Position numbers and translations under genes: made by a program. A stretch of 64,000 bases of DNA, from assembly GCF_015234585.1 (NCBI RefSeq), contig NZ_JADFCM010000008.1:1922001-1986000 (forward strand), read 5' to 3'. The DNA is from Pseudalkalibacillus hwajinpoensis. GTDB taxonomy: Bacteria > Bacillota > Bacilli > Bacillales > Guptibacillaceae. Numbering within the stretch: position 1 is the stretch's first letter; every line of letters starts with the position of its first letter. This document shows positions 1-8,855 of the stretch, piece by piece. The notes under the pieces were generated by a model, which saw only the letters and a program-made list of their open reading frames with translations, was not told where the DNA came from and searched no databases.

Positions 1-4
1 CTTA

Positions 5-1126
5 CTATGCATTTGCAACTTCTTTTATAATAGATACAACGGCTTCAGAAACTTTCACTAATTCTTTTACCGGCATCCGTTCATTTGTAGTATGAATTTC
101 TTCATAACCTACCGCAAGGTTGATTGTGGGAATACCGTGTCCAGCTATAACGTTTGCGTCACTTCCACCGCCACTAGTTAATAGTTCTGGGGAACGACCA
201 ATCTTTTCCATAGCTTTTTTCGCTATTTCTACAACGTAATCACCATCGTTGAACTTAAATCCAGGGTACATGACCTTAATATCAAGATCAACGGAGCCTC
301 CCATATCTGAAGCTGTTGACTCAAATGCTTTCTTCATTTTTTCTACTTGAGCTTCCATTTTCTCTGGAACGAGCGAGCGTGCTTCTGCAAGAACTTCCAC
401 ATAGTCGCATACAATGTTTGTTTGTGAGCCACCTTGAAAACGACCAATATTCGCTGTCGTTTCATTATCCAAACGTCCAAGAGGCATCTTAGCAATAGAT
501 TTTGCTGCCATCGTGATTGCAGAAACTCCCTTCTCAGGTGCTACTCCTGCATGAGCCGTTTTTCCATAAATAGTTGCCTTGATTTTTGCTTGAGTAGGGG
601 CCGCTGTGATGATTTTCCCAACTTCACCATCACTATCGAGAGCGTAGCCAAATTTGGCGATTAGCTTCTCTGGATCAAGAACTTTTGCACCTTGTAGTCC
701 AGACTCTTCTCCAACAGTTATTATAAATTGGATCGTTCCATGCTCGATATTCTGTTCTTTTAGTACACGAATAGCTTCAAACATCGCAGCTAGTCCTGTT
801 TTGTCATCGGCACCAAGAATCGTTGTTCCATCCGATACAACATATCCATCTTTAATTGAAGGCTTAACTCCTTTTCCTGGGACAACTGTATCCATATGCG
901 AAGTGAAGTAGATCGGATCTGCACTTTCAACGGTGCCTTTTAGTGTACAAATTAGGTTACCGGCTTCATGTTCCGTTTTTTCTGCTGCATCATCTTCTTC
1001 TACTTCCACACCAAGTGATGTGAACTTTTCTTTTAAAATGGCAGCTATTTTCTTTTCGTTTTTTGTTTCAGAATCAATTTGAACGAGTTCTAAAAACTCA
1101 TCCACAAGTCTTTGTTCATTAATCAT
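5..1126 (-). CDS. yqjE: M20-family metallopeptidase, YqjE-like (peptidase T-like)
   Basis: Zinc-dependent exopeptidase or deacylase of the M20 family, about 373 aa, cytosolic (no signal peptide). Visible metal and catalytic motifs are SHMDT (H77, D79), GADDKTG (D107/D108), GEES (E140/E141) and a C-terminal EIHTTNE; a dimerisation domain lies between. I chose the ATG at 1126 because AGGAGG sits 9 nt upstream; the longer frame to 1171 adds 15 residues without a ribosome site and runs into yqjD. It is the last gene of the methylmalonyl-CoA operon, as yqjE follows yqjD in B. subtilis. The substrate is unknown; its link with acyl-CoA metabolism is only positional. Confidence 0.9.
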   Translation of the reverse strand: MINEQRLVDEFLELVQIDSETKNEKKIAAILKEKFTSLGVEVEEDDAAEKTEHEAGNLICTLKGTVESADPIYFTSHMDTVVPGKGVKPSIKDGYVVSDGTTILGADDKTGLAAMFEAIRVLKEQNIEHGTIQFIITVGEESGLQGAKVLDPEKLIAKFGYALDSDGEVGKIITAAPTQAKIKATIYGKTAHAGVAPEKGVSAITMAAKSIAKMPLGRLDNETTANIGRFQGGSQTNIVCDYVEVLAEARSLVPEKMEAQVEKMKKAFESTASDMGGSVDLDIKVMYPGFKFNDGDYVVEIAKKAMEKIGRSPELLTSGGGSDANVIAGHGIPTINLAVGYEEIHTTNERMPVKELVKVSEAVVSIIKEVANA

Positions 1127-1151
1127 GATGTCGTGCCTCCTGTAATTCATT

Positions 1152-2699
1152 TTATAGCGGAATGTTACCATGCTTTTTCTTTGGACGTTCTTCTCGCTTA
1201 TTTCTCATTAATTCCAGTGCTTCAATCAATTTCTTTCTAGTCTCTCTCGGATCAATGACATCATCAACCATCCCGCGTGATGCGGCTATGTATGGATTAG
1301 CAAATTTCTCCCGATACTCTTCAATCTTTGAAGCGCGCGTTTCTTCGGGATTATCGCTCCCATTAATTTCTCTCGCAAAAATGACGTTTGCGGCTCCCTC
1401 TGGACCCATTACAGCTATCTCTGCATTCGGCCATGCATATACAAGATCAGCTCCAATGGATTTCGAGTTTAGGGCAACATATGCTCCACCATAAGCTTTT
1501 CTTAAAATGACTGTAATTTTGGGCACCGTTGCTTCAGAATATGAATAAAGAATCTTTGCTCCGTGACGAATAATGCCCCCATGTTCTTGCTTGATCCCTG
1601 GGAAAAATCCTGTAACATCCTCAAACGTGATCAATGGTATATTAAATGAATCACAGAATCGGATAAACCGTGAAAGCTTATCAGAAGAATCAATATCAAG
1701 TCCTCCGGCCATTACCTTAGGCTGATTGCAAATCATTCCCACTGTTTCTCCCTTAATTCTTGCAAAACCAATGACGATATTCTTCGCAAAATACTTTTGT
1801 ACTTCTAAGAAAGAATCTTTATCAACAACTGAATCAATTACGGCTCTAACGTCATATGGTCTCGTGGAGTCGAATGGGACAATATCCGCAAGATCCGAAC
1901 AAAAATCATCTCGTTCCGGACTTGCCACGATTGGCGTTTTCTCCTCGTTATTGGATGGTAAGTAAGTGATCAAATCGCGAACGTTTGCGAGAACTTCTTC
2001 CTCAGTTTTTCCTGTGAAGTGCGCGTTTCCACTTTTAGAACGGTGAACTTTCGCACCGCCAAGATCTTCAGCAGAAATTTTCTCGCGCGTAACCGTTTCG
2101 ATTACTTTTGGACCAGTAATAAACATCTGACTCGTATCTTCTACCATAAAAACAAAATCAGTAATTGCAGGTGAATAAACAGCCCCACCTGCGCATGGAC
2201 CCATAATCACAGAAATTTGTGGGATCACTCCGGAATAGATCGAATTTCGATAGAAGATATGTCCGTACCCGTCCAATGATACCACACCTTCTTGAATTCT
2301 CGCACCTCCAGAGTCATTCAAACCAATGATTGGAGCACCATTACGAGCAGCAAGATCCATAACATGGGTTATTTTTTTGGCGTGCATTTCCCCTAATGCG
2401 CCACCAAACACTGTGAAATCTTGGGCAAATACATAAATAGGACGACCATCTACTTTTCCATAACCGGTCACAACACCTTCTCCAGGTGCTTTTAAATCTC
2501 CCATGCCGAAGTCTTGAGAGCGATGTTCTATGAACGAGTTCAGCTCTACAAAGGTACCTGAGTCAACCAGCAAGTCAATTCGTTCCCTAGCGGTTAATTT
2601 ACCTTTCTCGTGCTGCTTGTTAATCCGTTCATCACCACCGCCCATTTCTACTTCTCTTCTGCGATCATACAGTTCATTAATTTTATCGTACATGTCCAT
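1152..2699 (-). CDS. yqjD: Acyl-CoA carboxylase carboxyltransferase (beta) subunit, propionyl-CoA carboxylase/methylmalonyl-CoA decarboxylase type
   Basis: 515-aa biotin-dependent carboxyltransferase of the PccB/MmdA family. The N- and C-terminal crotonase-like halves carry the usual glycine-rich oxyanion motifs (GGARIQEGV, GGAVYSP, GGAYVA). In this operon it most likely carboxylates propionyl-CoA to methylmalonyl-CoA, which the upstream-encoded epimerase and mutase turn into succinyl-CoA. No biotin carrier or biotin carboxylase is encoded next to it; AccB/AccC encoded at 33.5-35.4 kb, or another carrier, would have to serve (inference). The start has GGAGG 7 nt upstream, and its ATG overlaps the preceding stop codon (TAATG), suggesting translational coupling. 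A sodium-pumping decarboxylase is less likely because no membrane beta subunit is present. Confidence 0.92.
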   Translation of the reverse strand: MDMYDKINELYDRRREVEMGGGDERINKQHEKGKLTARERIDLLVDSGTFVELNSFIEHRSQDFGMGDLKAPGEGVVTGYGKVDGRPIYVFAQDFTVFGGALGEMHAKKITHVMDLAARNGAPIIGLNDSGGARIQEGVVSLDGYGHIFYRNSIYSGVIPQISVIMGPCAGGAVYSPAITDFVFMVEDTSQMFITGPKVIETVTREKISAEDLGGAKVHRSKSGNAHFTGKTEEEVLANVRDLITYLPSNNEEKTPIVASPERDDFCSDLADIVPFDSTRPYDVRAVIDSVVDKDSFLEVQKYFAKNIVIGFARIKGETVGMICNQPKVMAGGLDIDSSDKLSRFIRFCDSFNIPLITFEDVTGFFPGIKQEHGGIIRHGAKILYSYSEATVPKITVILRKAYGGAYVALNSKSIGADLVYAWPNAEIAVMGPEGAANVIFAREINGSDNPEETRASKIEEYREKFANPYIAASRGMVDDVIDPRETRKKLIEALELMRNKREERPKKKHGNIPL

Positions 2700-3535
2700 T
2701 ATTCTGCCTCCTTCGTTCCTTTTTCACAAAGTTCGTATAGTACTCCTCCTGCTGATTTAGGATGCAGAAATGCAATGTTCGCTCCACCAGCTCCTTTAAC
2801 AGGTGTTTCATGAATCAACTTAACACCGTTTGAAGAAAGCTCTTTCAATCGTTCCTCAATCCTTTCATCAGCAAGAGCAATATGGTGAATACCCTCGCCT
2901 CTCTTCTTAATGAATAAGGCAACTGGACTAGACTCACTCATTGGTTCAAGAAGTTCGATTCTCGACTCACCGATTTTCATAAAAGCGACTTTCACACCTT
3001 CAGAAGCGACTTCCTCAATCGCTTCAAGCTTCAAGTGAAGCTGATTCACATAAAAAGGTAGTGCTTCTTCAAGAGAAGAAACGGCAATCCCAATATGATC
3101 AATTTTCTTAGGTGGCTCTTTAACGGTTTGGTCAATTCCATCACGCTCATATACTGCTTTTTCAATAAAAATGGCTGTATCTTTTGTAGGGGTTCCTGGT
3201 GTGAAAACTTTTTGAATCCCTTTTGATTCAAGAAACGGAATGTCTTCCCATGGAATTACGCCCCCTCCCACTACAATAATATCCCCCGCACTGCGCTCTT
3301 CTAATAATGAAACAATCTCAGGGAATAATTCATTGTGGGCCCCAGATAAACAAGATAGGCCAATTGCATCTACATCTTCTTGTACAGCAGCTGCAACGAT
3401 TTGCTGGGGCGTCTGTCTTAACCCTGTGTAGATCACTTCCATTCCATAGTCTCGAAGGGCCTGCGCAATAACAAGAGCACCTCTATCGTGTCCGTCAAGA
3501 CCTGGCTTCGCAATCAATACTCGAATCTTCTTCAT
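2699..3535 (-). CDS. Fusion: cobalamin-binding methylmalonyl-CoA mutase subunit + methylmalonyl-CoA epimerase
   Basis: About 278 aa with two distinct domains. Residues 1-130 are the B12-binding small domain of methylmalonyl-CoA mutase: [10 protein letters not shown] holds the DxHxxG signature with the cobalt-ligating histidine near position 16, followed by the SCLSG and VVGGGVIP nucleotide-tail loops. After a short linker, residues from about 143 ([14 protein letters not shown]) to the end form a glyoxalase/VOC-fold methylmalonyl-CoA epimerase with metal-ligand motifs DHIG, IHHIAL and a terminal LYELCE. The protein would thus supply the cofactor domain for the mutase and racemise its substrate. 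The ATG at 3535 has GGGAG 9 nt upstream; a TTG 3 codons earlier lies too close to it. It sits between the mutase catalytic subunit and the carboxylase in one operon. Confidence 0.93.
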   Translation of the reverse strand: MKKIRVLIAKPGLDGHDRGALVIAQALRDYGMEVIYTGLRQTPQQIVAAAVQEDVDAIGLSCLSGAHNELFPEIVSLLEERSAGDIIVVGGGVIPWEDIPFLESKGIQKVFTPGTPTKDTAIFIEKAVYERDGIDQTVKEPPKKIDHIGIAVSSLEEALPFYVNQLHLKLEAIEEVASEGVKVAFMKIGESRIELLEPMSESSPVALFIKKRGEGIHHIALADERIEERLKELSSNGVKLIHETPVKGAGGANIAFLHPKSAGGVLYELCEKGTKEAE

Positions 3536-3556
3536 ATCGCTCAACTCCCAGTTTGT

Positions 3557-5215
3557 TTAGATTCCTGTGTACTCACCAAATTCTTCCCGTAGTACCCCGC
3601 AGATTTCGCCAACCGTGCAATAGTCTCTAACACAGTTAATAATAAGAGGCATTAAATTGCTAGTTCCTTTAGCTCCCATTCTCAATTCTTCCAACCGAGC
3701 GCTCACTCGATTCGGTTCTCTCGTAGAGCGAAGCGATTCAATTTTCTCGATTTGTTTGCGCTGAAGCTCCGGATCTATACGGTGTAATTCAGGCTTTGGT
3801 TCATCTTCTAGAGTATATTGATTCATTCCAACAACGACTTCTTCGCCGCTTTCGATTTTCTTTTGAGTTTCATAAGAAGCTTGATGAATTTCCCGCTGCA
3901 TATAACCTTGCTCAACAGCTGAGACTGCGCCACCCATATCATCAATCTTGCGAATATAATCAAACACATACTCTTCTAACTGATCAGTTAGTTTCTCAAT
4001 AAAGAAAGAACCTCCTAGCGGATCAACCGTATCCGTAACACCACTTTCATTCGCGATAATTTGCTGCGTTCGAAGAGCGATCCGTGCTGAATCTTCTGTT
4101 GGTAACGCTAATGCTTCATCCTTTGCATTCGTATGCAAACTCTGGGTACCACCTAATACTGCTGCAAGCGCCTGAATGGTAACACGAACGATATTGTTAT
4201 CCGGTTGTTGGGCTGTTAGCGTTGATCCCGCTACTTGAGTGTGAAAACGTAGCTGAAGGCTTTTCGCTTTTTTAGCTCCATACCGTTCCTTCATAATCTT
4301 TGCCCAAATTCTTCTCGCAGCTCTGAACTTCGCAATTTCTTCAAGGAACTGATTGTGTCCGTTAAAGAAGAAGGCCAATCTTGGTGCAAAGTCATCGACC
4401 TTTAACCCAGTTTCAATGGCTGCGTCAACATAAGCGATTCCGTTAGCAATTGTAAAAGCTAGCTCTTGGGCCGCTGTCGATCCCGCTTCTCTTATGTGAT
4501 AGCCTGATATACTAATCGTATTCCATCGCGGTACATGCTCAGCACAATAAGCGAAAATGTCTGTGATAAGTCTCATAGATGGTTTTGGTGGAAAAATATA
4601 CGTACCCCTAGCGATGTATTCTTTTAAAATATCATTTTGGATCGTTCCAGAAATTTGTGCTTGTGACACTCCCTGTTTTTCTGCAACGACAATATACATA
4701 GCAAGCAATACAGATGCTGGAGCATTAATGGTCATGGAAGTACTGACTTTATCAAGAGGGATATCTCGTAAAAGCGCTTCCATATCATTGAGTGAATCAA
4801 TAGCAACACCCACTTTACCAACTTCACCTTTGGCCATCATATCGTCTGAATCATAGCCGATCTGTGTAGGAAGATCGAAGGCAACTGATAATCCAGTTTG
4901 ACCTTGATCAAGTAAATATCTAAAGCGACGGTTGGTCTCCTCAGCTGATCCAAACCCCGCATACTGTCTCATTGTCCATGTTCTACCTCGGTACATCGTT
5001 GGTTGAATACCTCTTGTATATGGATATTGTCCTGGTAAGCCCAATTTCTCCATGTAGTTCTCATCCAAAGTTTCTGGATGTCCCAAACGGTCTATATCAA
5101 TTCCAGAGCTCGTCTTAAACGCTTCTTTCTTCTCCGGAAACTTCTCAATAAGTTTTTCAGTTAGTTCTTTCCATTCCTCAAATTGAGTTTGAAAATCTTT
5201 CTTCTCTGTCTCCAT
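3557..5215 (-). CDS. Methylmalonyl-CoA mutase, catalytic (large, N-terminal domain) subunit
   Basis: About 552 aa, the TIM-barrel and substrate-binding part only; the B12 domain that usually follows in one chain is on the next gene, so this is a split mutase. The family signatures [14 protein letters not shown], the [11 protein letters not shown] loop and [12 protein letters not shown] are intact, as is [10 protein letters not shown] near the end of the barrel. With adenosylcobalamin it isomerises (R)-methylmalonyl-CoA to succinyl-CoA. The ATG at 5215 is preferred because GGAGG is 7 nt upstream; the ATG at 5221 is almost on top of it. First gene of the operon. A cre-like site lies about 75 bp upstream. 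Related acyl-CoA mutases (isobutyryl, ethylmalonyl) cannot be fully excluded by eye, but the epimerase neighbour argues for methylmalonyl-CoA. Confidence 0.94.
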   Translation of the reverse strand: METEKKDFQTQFEEWKELTEKLIEKFPEKKEAFKTSSGIDIDRLGHPETLDENYMEKLGLPGQYPYTRGIQPTMYRGRTWTMRQYAGFGSAEETNRRFRYLLDQGQTGLSVAFDLPTQIGYDSDDMMAKGEVGKVGVAIDSLNDMEALLRDIPLDKVSTSMTINAPASVLLAMYIVVAEKQGVSQAQISGTIQNDILKEYIARGTYIFPPKPSMRLITDIFAYCAEHVPRWNTISISGYHIREAGSTAAQELAFTIANGIAYVDAAIETGLKVDDFAPRLAFFFNGHNQFLEEIAKFRAARRIWAKIMKERYGAKKAKSLQLRFHTQVAGSTLTAQQPDNNIVRVTIQALAAVLGGTQSLHTNAKDEALALPTEDSARIALRTQQIIANESGVTDTVDPLGGSFFIEKLTDQLEEYVFDYIRKIDDMGGAVSAVEQGYMQREIHQASYETQKKIESGEEVVVGMNQYTLEDEPKPELHRIDPELQRKQIEKIESLRSTREPNRVSARLEELRMGAKGTSNLMPLIINCVRDYCTVGEICGVLREEFGEYTGI

Positions 5216-5290
5216 CCCCATTCCTCCCTAGTTGTCTTGCTATAGAATTAATTCGAAATTTAGATGTCTAACTTATATCTAATTCTTCAT

Positions 5291-5305
5291 TAAGTAAGCG
5301 TTTTC
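5291..5305 (-). promoter_or_regulatory. cre-like site upstream of the mutase operon
   Basis: AAGTAAGCGTTTTCC matches the CcpA operator consensus (WTGNAANCGNWNNCW) except at two positions. It lies about 76 bp upstream of the mutase start, where CcpA repression of propionate catabolism would make sense. Based on motif only. Confidence 0.35.
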
Positions 5306-5421
5306 CTTCAAGAACTACAAAATTTGTCGATACTCGCTAGTGTTTCATGAAGGATTGTCTTGTCCAACATAAGAAATCCATGTAAAATGACAATAGAATG
5401 TTTATTTTGGGAGGGACTCTC

Positions 5422-5514
5422 ATGCCTCGTAAAGCCACAAAGATTGTTGTATATATTATGATTATCTCAATGCTTCTTAGTTTGTTTGCTGGAGCAACTG
5501 CGATGTTGTTTTAA
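5422..5514 (+). CDS. prli42: Prli42-type membrane micro-protein (stressosome-associated, DUF4044)
   Basis: A 30-residue ORF with a near-ideal ribosome site (GGGAGGGA, 5 nt before ATG). It has a short basic N-terminus (MPRKATK) followed by one hydrophobic helix (IVVYIMIISMLLSLFAGATAM) ending in MLF. This is the layout of the Prli42/DUF4044 family: a tiny inner-membrane protein that in Listeria anchors the stressosome through its basic N-terminal tail. It is divergent from the mutase operon and stands alone. Family assignment rests on length, the MPRK start and the helix pattern; the stressosome role here is inferred. Confidence 0.8.
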   Translation: MPRKATKIVVYIMIISMLLSLFAGATAMLF

Positions 5515-5568
5515 TAACGACTTGTTTTTAGCAAAAAAATCATTTTCAAATAAAGAAATAGTTTTCAT

Positions 5569-5616
5569 CCTATACAAAGAAGAGGCTGTCAGTTGACAAC
5601 TTCTTCTTTGTATAGG
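5569..5616. terminator. Long inverted repeat between Prli42 and L,D-transpeptidase genes
   Basis: Arms 5569-5590 and 5595-5616 (starting CCTATACAAAGAAGA) pair over 22 bp with one mismatch and one wobble around a 4-nt loop. The position between two convergent genes suits a bidirectional terminator, but neither side has a strong T-run. Confidence 0.5.
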
Positions 5617-5654
5617 GATTCTCTTTGAAGGATCTCTCATTATTCTTAGCTATG

Positions 5655-6212
5655 TTAATGAACGAAGTTAATTTGGACTCCTTTATGGTCTAAAATCGCT
5701 TTATCCTTAGATAGGGCTCCAGCTTCAACTCCAAGCTTATAAAAATCATTCTCACTCGTAGTAATCATGATTTTCGTTCCAATTGGAACGACCTCAAAAA
5801 GCGACTCAACCTCTTTATTTAATAGACGTATGCAGCCCGCCGTAATATATTTACCAATTGAATCTGGACGATTAGTACCATGTACACCGTAAATCCGACC
5901 ATTTGTACCTTTTGCATCAAACCCAATCCATCTTGTACCAAGGGGGTTGTCTTTCGCACCCCCCTTTATGTTTTTCTTTCTGTAATAAGGATCTTCTGCT
6001 TTTATAATGATTGTAAAAAGCCCTTCTGGTGTATCTTCCGTACTTCGACCAGTCGCTACCGGTAAAACACGCTGAACTTCATTTTCATTAATGAATGCAA
6101 GCTCATTAGTCATCTTATTAACGATAAGAAACGGGTCTCCTGGGGTAGGTTGACTACCAAAAGGGAAAAGAATGGATACAGAGAGATATATCGATAGTAC
6201 GAAAGAGGTCAT
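5655..6212 (-). CDS. L,D-transpeptidase (YkuD family), secreted
   Basis: 185 aa. An uncleaved or cleaved signal sequence (residues 1-20, hydrophobic stretch FVLSIYLSVSILFPF) is followed by one YkuD catalytic domain from about residue 27. The domain starts FLIVNKMTNELAF and carries the active-site block GVHGTNRPDSIGKY...TAGCIRL with His111 and catalytic Cys127. Such enzymes form 3-3 cross-links or modify peptidoglycan outside the membrane. The usual SHGC motif reads TAGC here, so the second His before Cys is Ala. No LysM domain is present. AAGGAG lies 10 nt before the ATG. The stop codon lies inside a 16-nt word (GCTATGTTAATGAACG) that recurs at the end of the repeat element at 45.7 kb. Confidence 0.88.
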   Translation of the reverse strand: MTSFVLSIYLSVSILFPFGSQPTPGDPFLIVNKMTNELAFINENEVQRVLPVATGRSTEDTPEGLFTIIIKAEDPYYRKKNIKGGAKDNPLGTRWIGFDAKGTNGRIYGVHGTNRPDSIGKYITAGCIRLLNKEVESLFEVVPIGTKIMITTSENDFYKLGVEAGALSKDKAILDHKGVQINFVH

Positions 6213-6258
6213 GGTCTAACACTCCTTTTAGTATCTATCATGCATCCATTTATCCAAT

Positions 6259-7227
6259 TCATTCGGATTTCGAGAAAGCTCCCGGTTTAAAGTATCGTTT
6301 TAATAGCAGATATTGTTCGATTTCATTTAGAAAATAAAGAAGAGCTGACCGCGTTTCAAATTCGTCTCGAGCAACAGGTAACGGCGAATTCCTAAATTCC
6401 TCTCTCATGGATTCAAGCTCTTCTAAAAAAAGATTCGCAGTATTTTGAGGTTTAACAGCTTCACTAAGCTTTTCCATAAAATCGGCTATTGTACGGCCAT
6501 GAATATACGTTTGATCGAGTGAAGAAATAATCGGTAACACTCTCTCTAATATCGTAAATTGTTTTTCTCGCATTTTAAAATAAACATAGTATTTATCATC
6601 ATCGCGAATCATATGGTTTTCGATATCTTTAAGAGCTAAGTTCTTCGCATACTGAAGCAAATCACCTACTTCAATGATTTCTTTACCGTCCCAGTTGCTT
6701 TCACCTTCTCGAAGATAAACCGCGTATTCCATTAAGATCACAGAAAACTTCTCTTCAATTTGTTTTCTAATATTCAACAAATCTTTCTCAAGACTTGGCA
6801 TATAGAGGTTAAATAGAAGAGCAACACCTATACCAATAACAATAATAGCTACTTCGTTCCATACAATGTCCCAGCTTACTTGATTAAAATTATAAATATG
6901 GAGAATGATAACTGAGCTTGTAATGACGCCTTCGGTTGCCTTGATGGCGACAACAGCTGGTATAAAGAAAAGTAACAATAGTGAGATGCTAAACGGTGTA
7001 TATCCGATTCCTTCAAAAAACACAGCGCTAAACACAATTCCGAGTAAACAAGCTAGAAATCGTTCCCATGAACTTCGAAAAGACCGTTTAGTCGTCGGTT
7101 TTATACAAAGAATGGTAAGTATGCCAGCAGAAACGTAGTTATCAAGAGATAACAATTGGGCGATTGTTATCGCAACACCAGTACCTATTGCCGTTTTTAG
7201 CGTTCTATAACCAATTTTCACTTTCAA
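6259..7227 (-). CDS. yqjA: YqjA-like aromatic-acid-exporter family membrane protein
   Basis: 322 aa if translation begins at the TTG at 7227, which follows GGAAGGAAG; a longer frame starts with another TTG at 7275 but has no ribosome site. The N-terminal half has about four to six membrane helices (TAIGTGVAITIAQLL, ISLLLLFFIPAVVAI, VAIIVIGIGVALLFNLY) typical of the ArAE/FUSC fold. From about residue 145 it has a soluble, helical C-terminal domain rich in charged residues. The family resembles p-hydroxybenzoate efflux pumps, but the Bacillus members have no proven substrate. Confidence 0.85.
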   Translation of the reverse strand: MKVKIGYRTLKTAIGTGVAITIAQLLSLDNYVSAGILTILCIKPTTKRSFRSSWERFLACLLGIVFSAVFFEGIGYTPFSISLLLLFFIPAVVAIKATEGVITSSVIILHIYNFNQVSWDIVWNEVAIIVIGIGVALLFNLYMPSLEKDLLNIRKQIEEKFSVILMEYAVYLREGESNWDGKEIIEVGDLLQYAKNLALKDIENHMIRDDDKYYVYFKMREKQFTILERVLPIISSLDQTYIHGRTIADFMEKLSEAVKPQNTANLFLEELESMREEFRNSPLPVARDEFETRSALLYFLNEIEQYLLLKRYFKPGAFSKSE

Positions 7228-7429
7228 TAAAAATACTTCCTTCCAAATATGACTTACTACTTTAATATCCTTCAATTATCAGAGTCTAAACCATTTTCGT
7301 ATCGTTGAACAGCAAATTCTCTCTAAATAGCGCTTTCAATTAAATATTTTCATAATATATCCTTACTTTCTATTGTTGTGAAAGGGCGATTATATATCTA
7401 AGTCAGACACTTTACCTTATATTCAACAT

Positions 7430-7455
7430 AAAAAAAGTGAACCATAGGCTCACTT
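7430..7455 (-). terminator. Terminator of the artPQR operon
   Basis: AAGTGAACC and GGCTCACTT form a hairpin around ATA, followed on the minus strand by a run of six T. It overlaps the artR stop codon. Confidence 0.8.
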
Positions 7456-8177
7456 CATAACACTTTTTCTAAGAATGCTTTTGCTCGATCTGTTTTTGGT
7501 TCATTGAAGAATGCTGCAGGTTCACTTTCTTCCACAAGCTTTCCTCCATCGAGAAAAAGGATACGATCAGCTGCTTCTCTTGCAAAAGCCATTTCATGTG
7601 TAACAATCACCATAGTCATCCCTGATTGACCAAGATCCTTCATTACATCAAGAACTTCTTTTACCATTTCAGGATCGAGTGCAGAAGTCGGTTCATCAAA
7701 CAACATATACTCAGGTTCCATAGCTAGAGCTCTAGCTATGGCTACACGTTGCTTTTGACCTCCAGAAAGCCGTTTCGGATATTCATTCGCCTTCATTGAA
7801 AGTCCAACTTGCAATAGGAGCTCATGTGCTTTTTTCTCAGCAGCATCTCGCTTTAATCCTTTTACTTTCATTGGTGCATAAATAAGATTTTCCAATACTG
7901 TTTTATGAGGAAAAAGGTGAAAATGCTGGAACACCATCCCAATAGACTGACGTAACTCCATGACGTTTGTAGTGGGATCTGTTAATTTTTTATCATCTAC
8001 CCAGATTGTTCCGGAGGTTGCATTCTCTAATTGATTCATACATCGAAGAAGAGTTGATTTACCAGATCCAGAAGGTCCAATAATTGCAACTACTTCTCCT
8101 TTTTGAATCGTTGTTTGAATATCAGTTAATACTTCAAGAGTTCCAAACTTCTTGTGCAAATTGTCTATTCTAATCAC
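7455..8177 (-). CDS. artR: Polar amino acid (arginine-type) ABC transporter ATP-binding protein
   Basis: 240-aa ABC ATPase with Walker [10 protein letters not shown] (34-42), signature LSGGQKQR, Walker B YMLFDEP and the switch histidine in VTHEM. It powers uptake of a polar amino acid by the ArtQ channel and ArtP binding protein. It overlaps the 3' end of artQ by 8 bp, which implies coupled translation. The B. subtilis counterpart in this position is ArtR (YqiZ), part of a high-affinity arginine permease. Substrate assignment rests on synteny and on the ARG-like box upstream of artP, since sequence alone cannot separate arginine, glutamine and cystine systems. Confidence 0.93.
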   Translation of the reverse strand: MIRIDNLHKKFGTLEVLTDIQTTIQKGEVVAIIGPSGSGKSTLLRCMNQLENATSGTIWVDDKKLTDPTTNVMELRQSIGMVFQHFHLFPHKTVLENLIYAPMKVKGLKRDAAEKKAHELLLQVGLSMKANEYPKRLSGGQKQRVAIARALAMEPEYMLFDEPTSALDPEMVKEVLDVMKDLGQSGMTMVIVTHEMAFAREAADRILFLDGGKLVEESEPAAFFNEPKTDRAKAFLEKVL

Positions 8178-8829
8178 TCCGGCTCATTCTCCTCTCCACC
8201 ATTTTTCCAACTAGAGTTAATATCATAACGAGTAAGTAATAAATGATCCCCGCAATAAGTAATGGCTCAAAATACTTGAACTTCTCTGCTGCCACTATTT
8301 GACTTCTTCTCATAATATCAAACACACCAATAACAGATACAATCGCTGATTCCTTCGTTAATGTAATAAATTCATTCATGAGTGCAGGTAAAATGTTTTT
8401 CATAGCCTGTGGTAAAATGATATCCTTCATCATCGGACGATAAGGTATACCTAATGCAGCAGCCGCTTCATTCTGTCCGCTGTCTACTGCACGAATTCCA
8501 GCCCGAATAATTTCGGAAATATATGCAGCTGAATTTAGACCAAATGAAAGGACACCGGCTTCAAAAGCTGAAATATCATAACCCGTTAGCTGAGGAGTTG
8601 CATGATAGAATAATAGTAGCTGTAAAATAAGTGGCGTTCCTCGGAAAACGGAAGTATAGGCATCAGCTATCCAAGTTAGAACCTTTACTCTACCAATTTT
8701 AAATAATGCGAGAACCGTACCAAGCACAAATCCTACTATTGCAGATACACTTACAAACTTTAACGTGACCAATATTCCTTGCAGGATGTAGGGAATATTA
8801 GGCACGAATTGGCTGAAATCCAAATCCAT
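8170..8829 (-). CDS. artQ: Polar amino acid ABC transporter permease
   Basis: 219-aa inner-membrane permease of the HisM/GlnP family. About five helices are visible, and the EAA loop ([23 protein letters not shown]) that contacts the ATPase is near residues 135-160. A single permease gene implies a homodimeric channel. The start is 27 nt downstream of artP, and the end overlaps artR. Role: membrane channel of the arginine-type transporter. Confidence 0.93.
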   Translation of the reverse strand: MDLDFSQFVPNIPYILQGILVTLKFVSVSAIVGFVLGTVLALFKIGRVKVLTWIADAYTSVFRGTPLILQLLLFYHATPQLTGYDISAFEAGVLSFGLNSAAYISEIIRAGIRAVDSGQNEAAAALGIPYRPMMKDIILPQAMKNILPALMNEFITLTKESAIVSVIGVFDIMRRSQIVAAEKFKYFEPLLIAGIIYYLLVMILTLVGKMVERRMSRSD

Positions 8830-8855
8830 GCCTGATCATCCTTTCTTCTAAGGTG

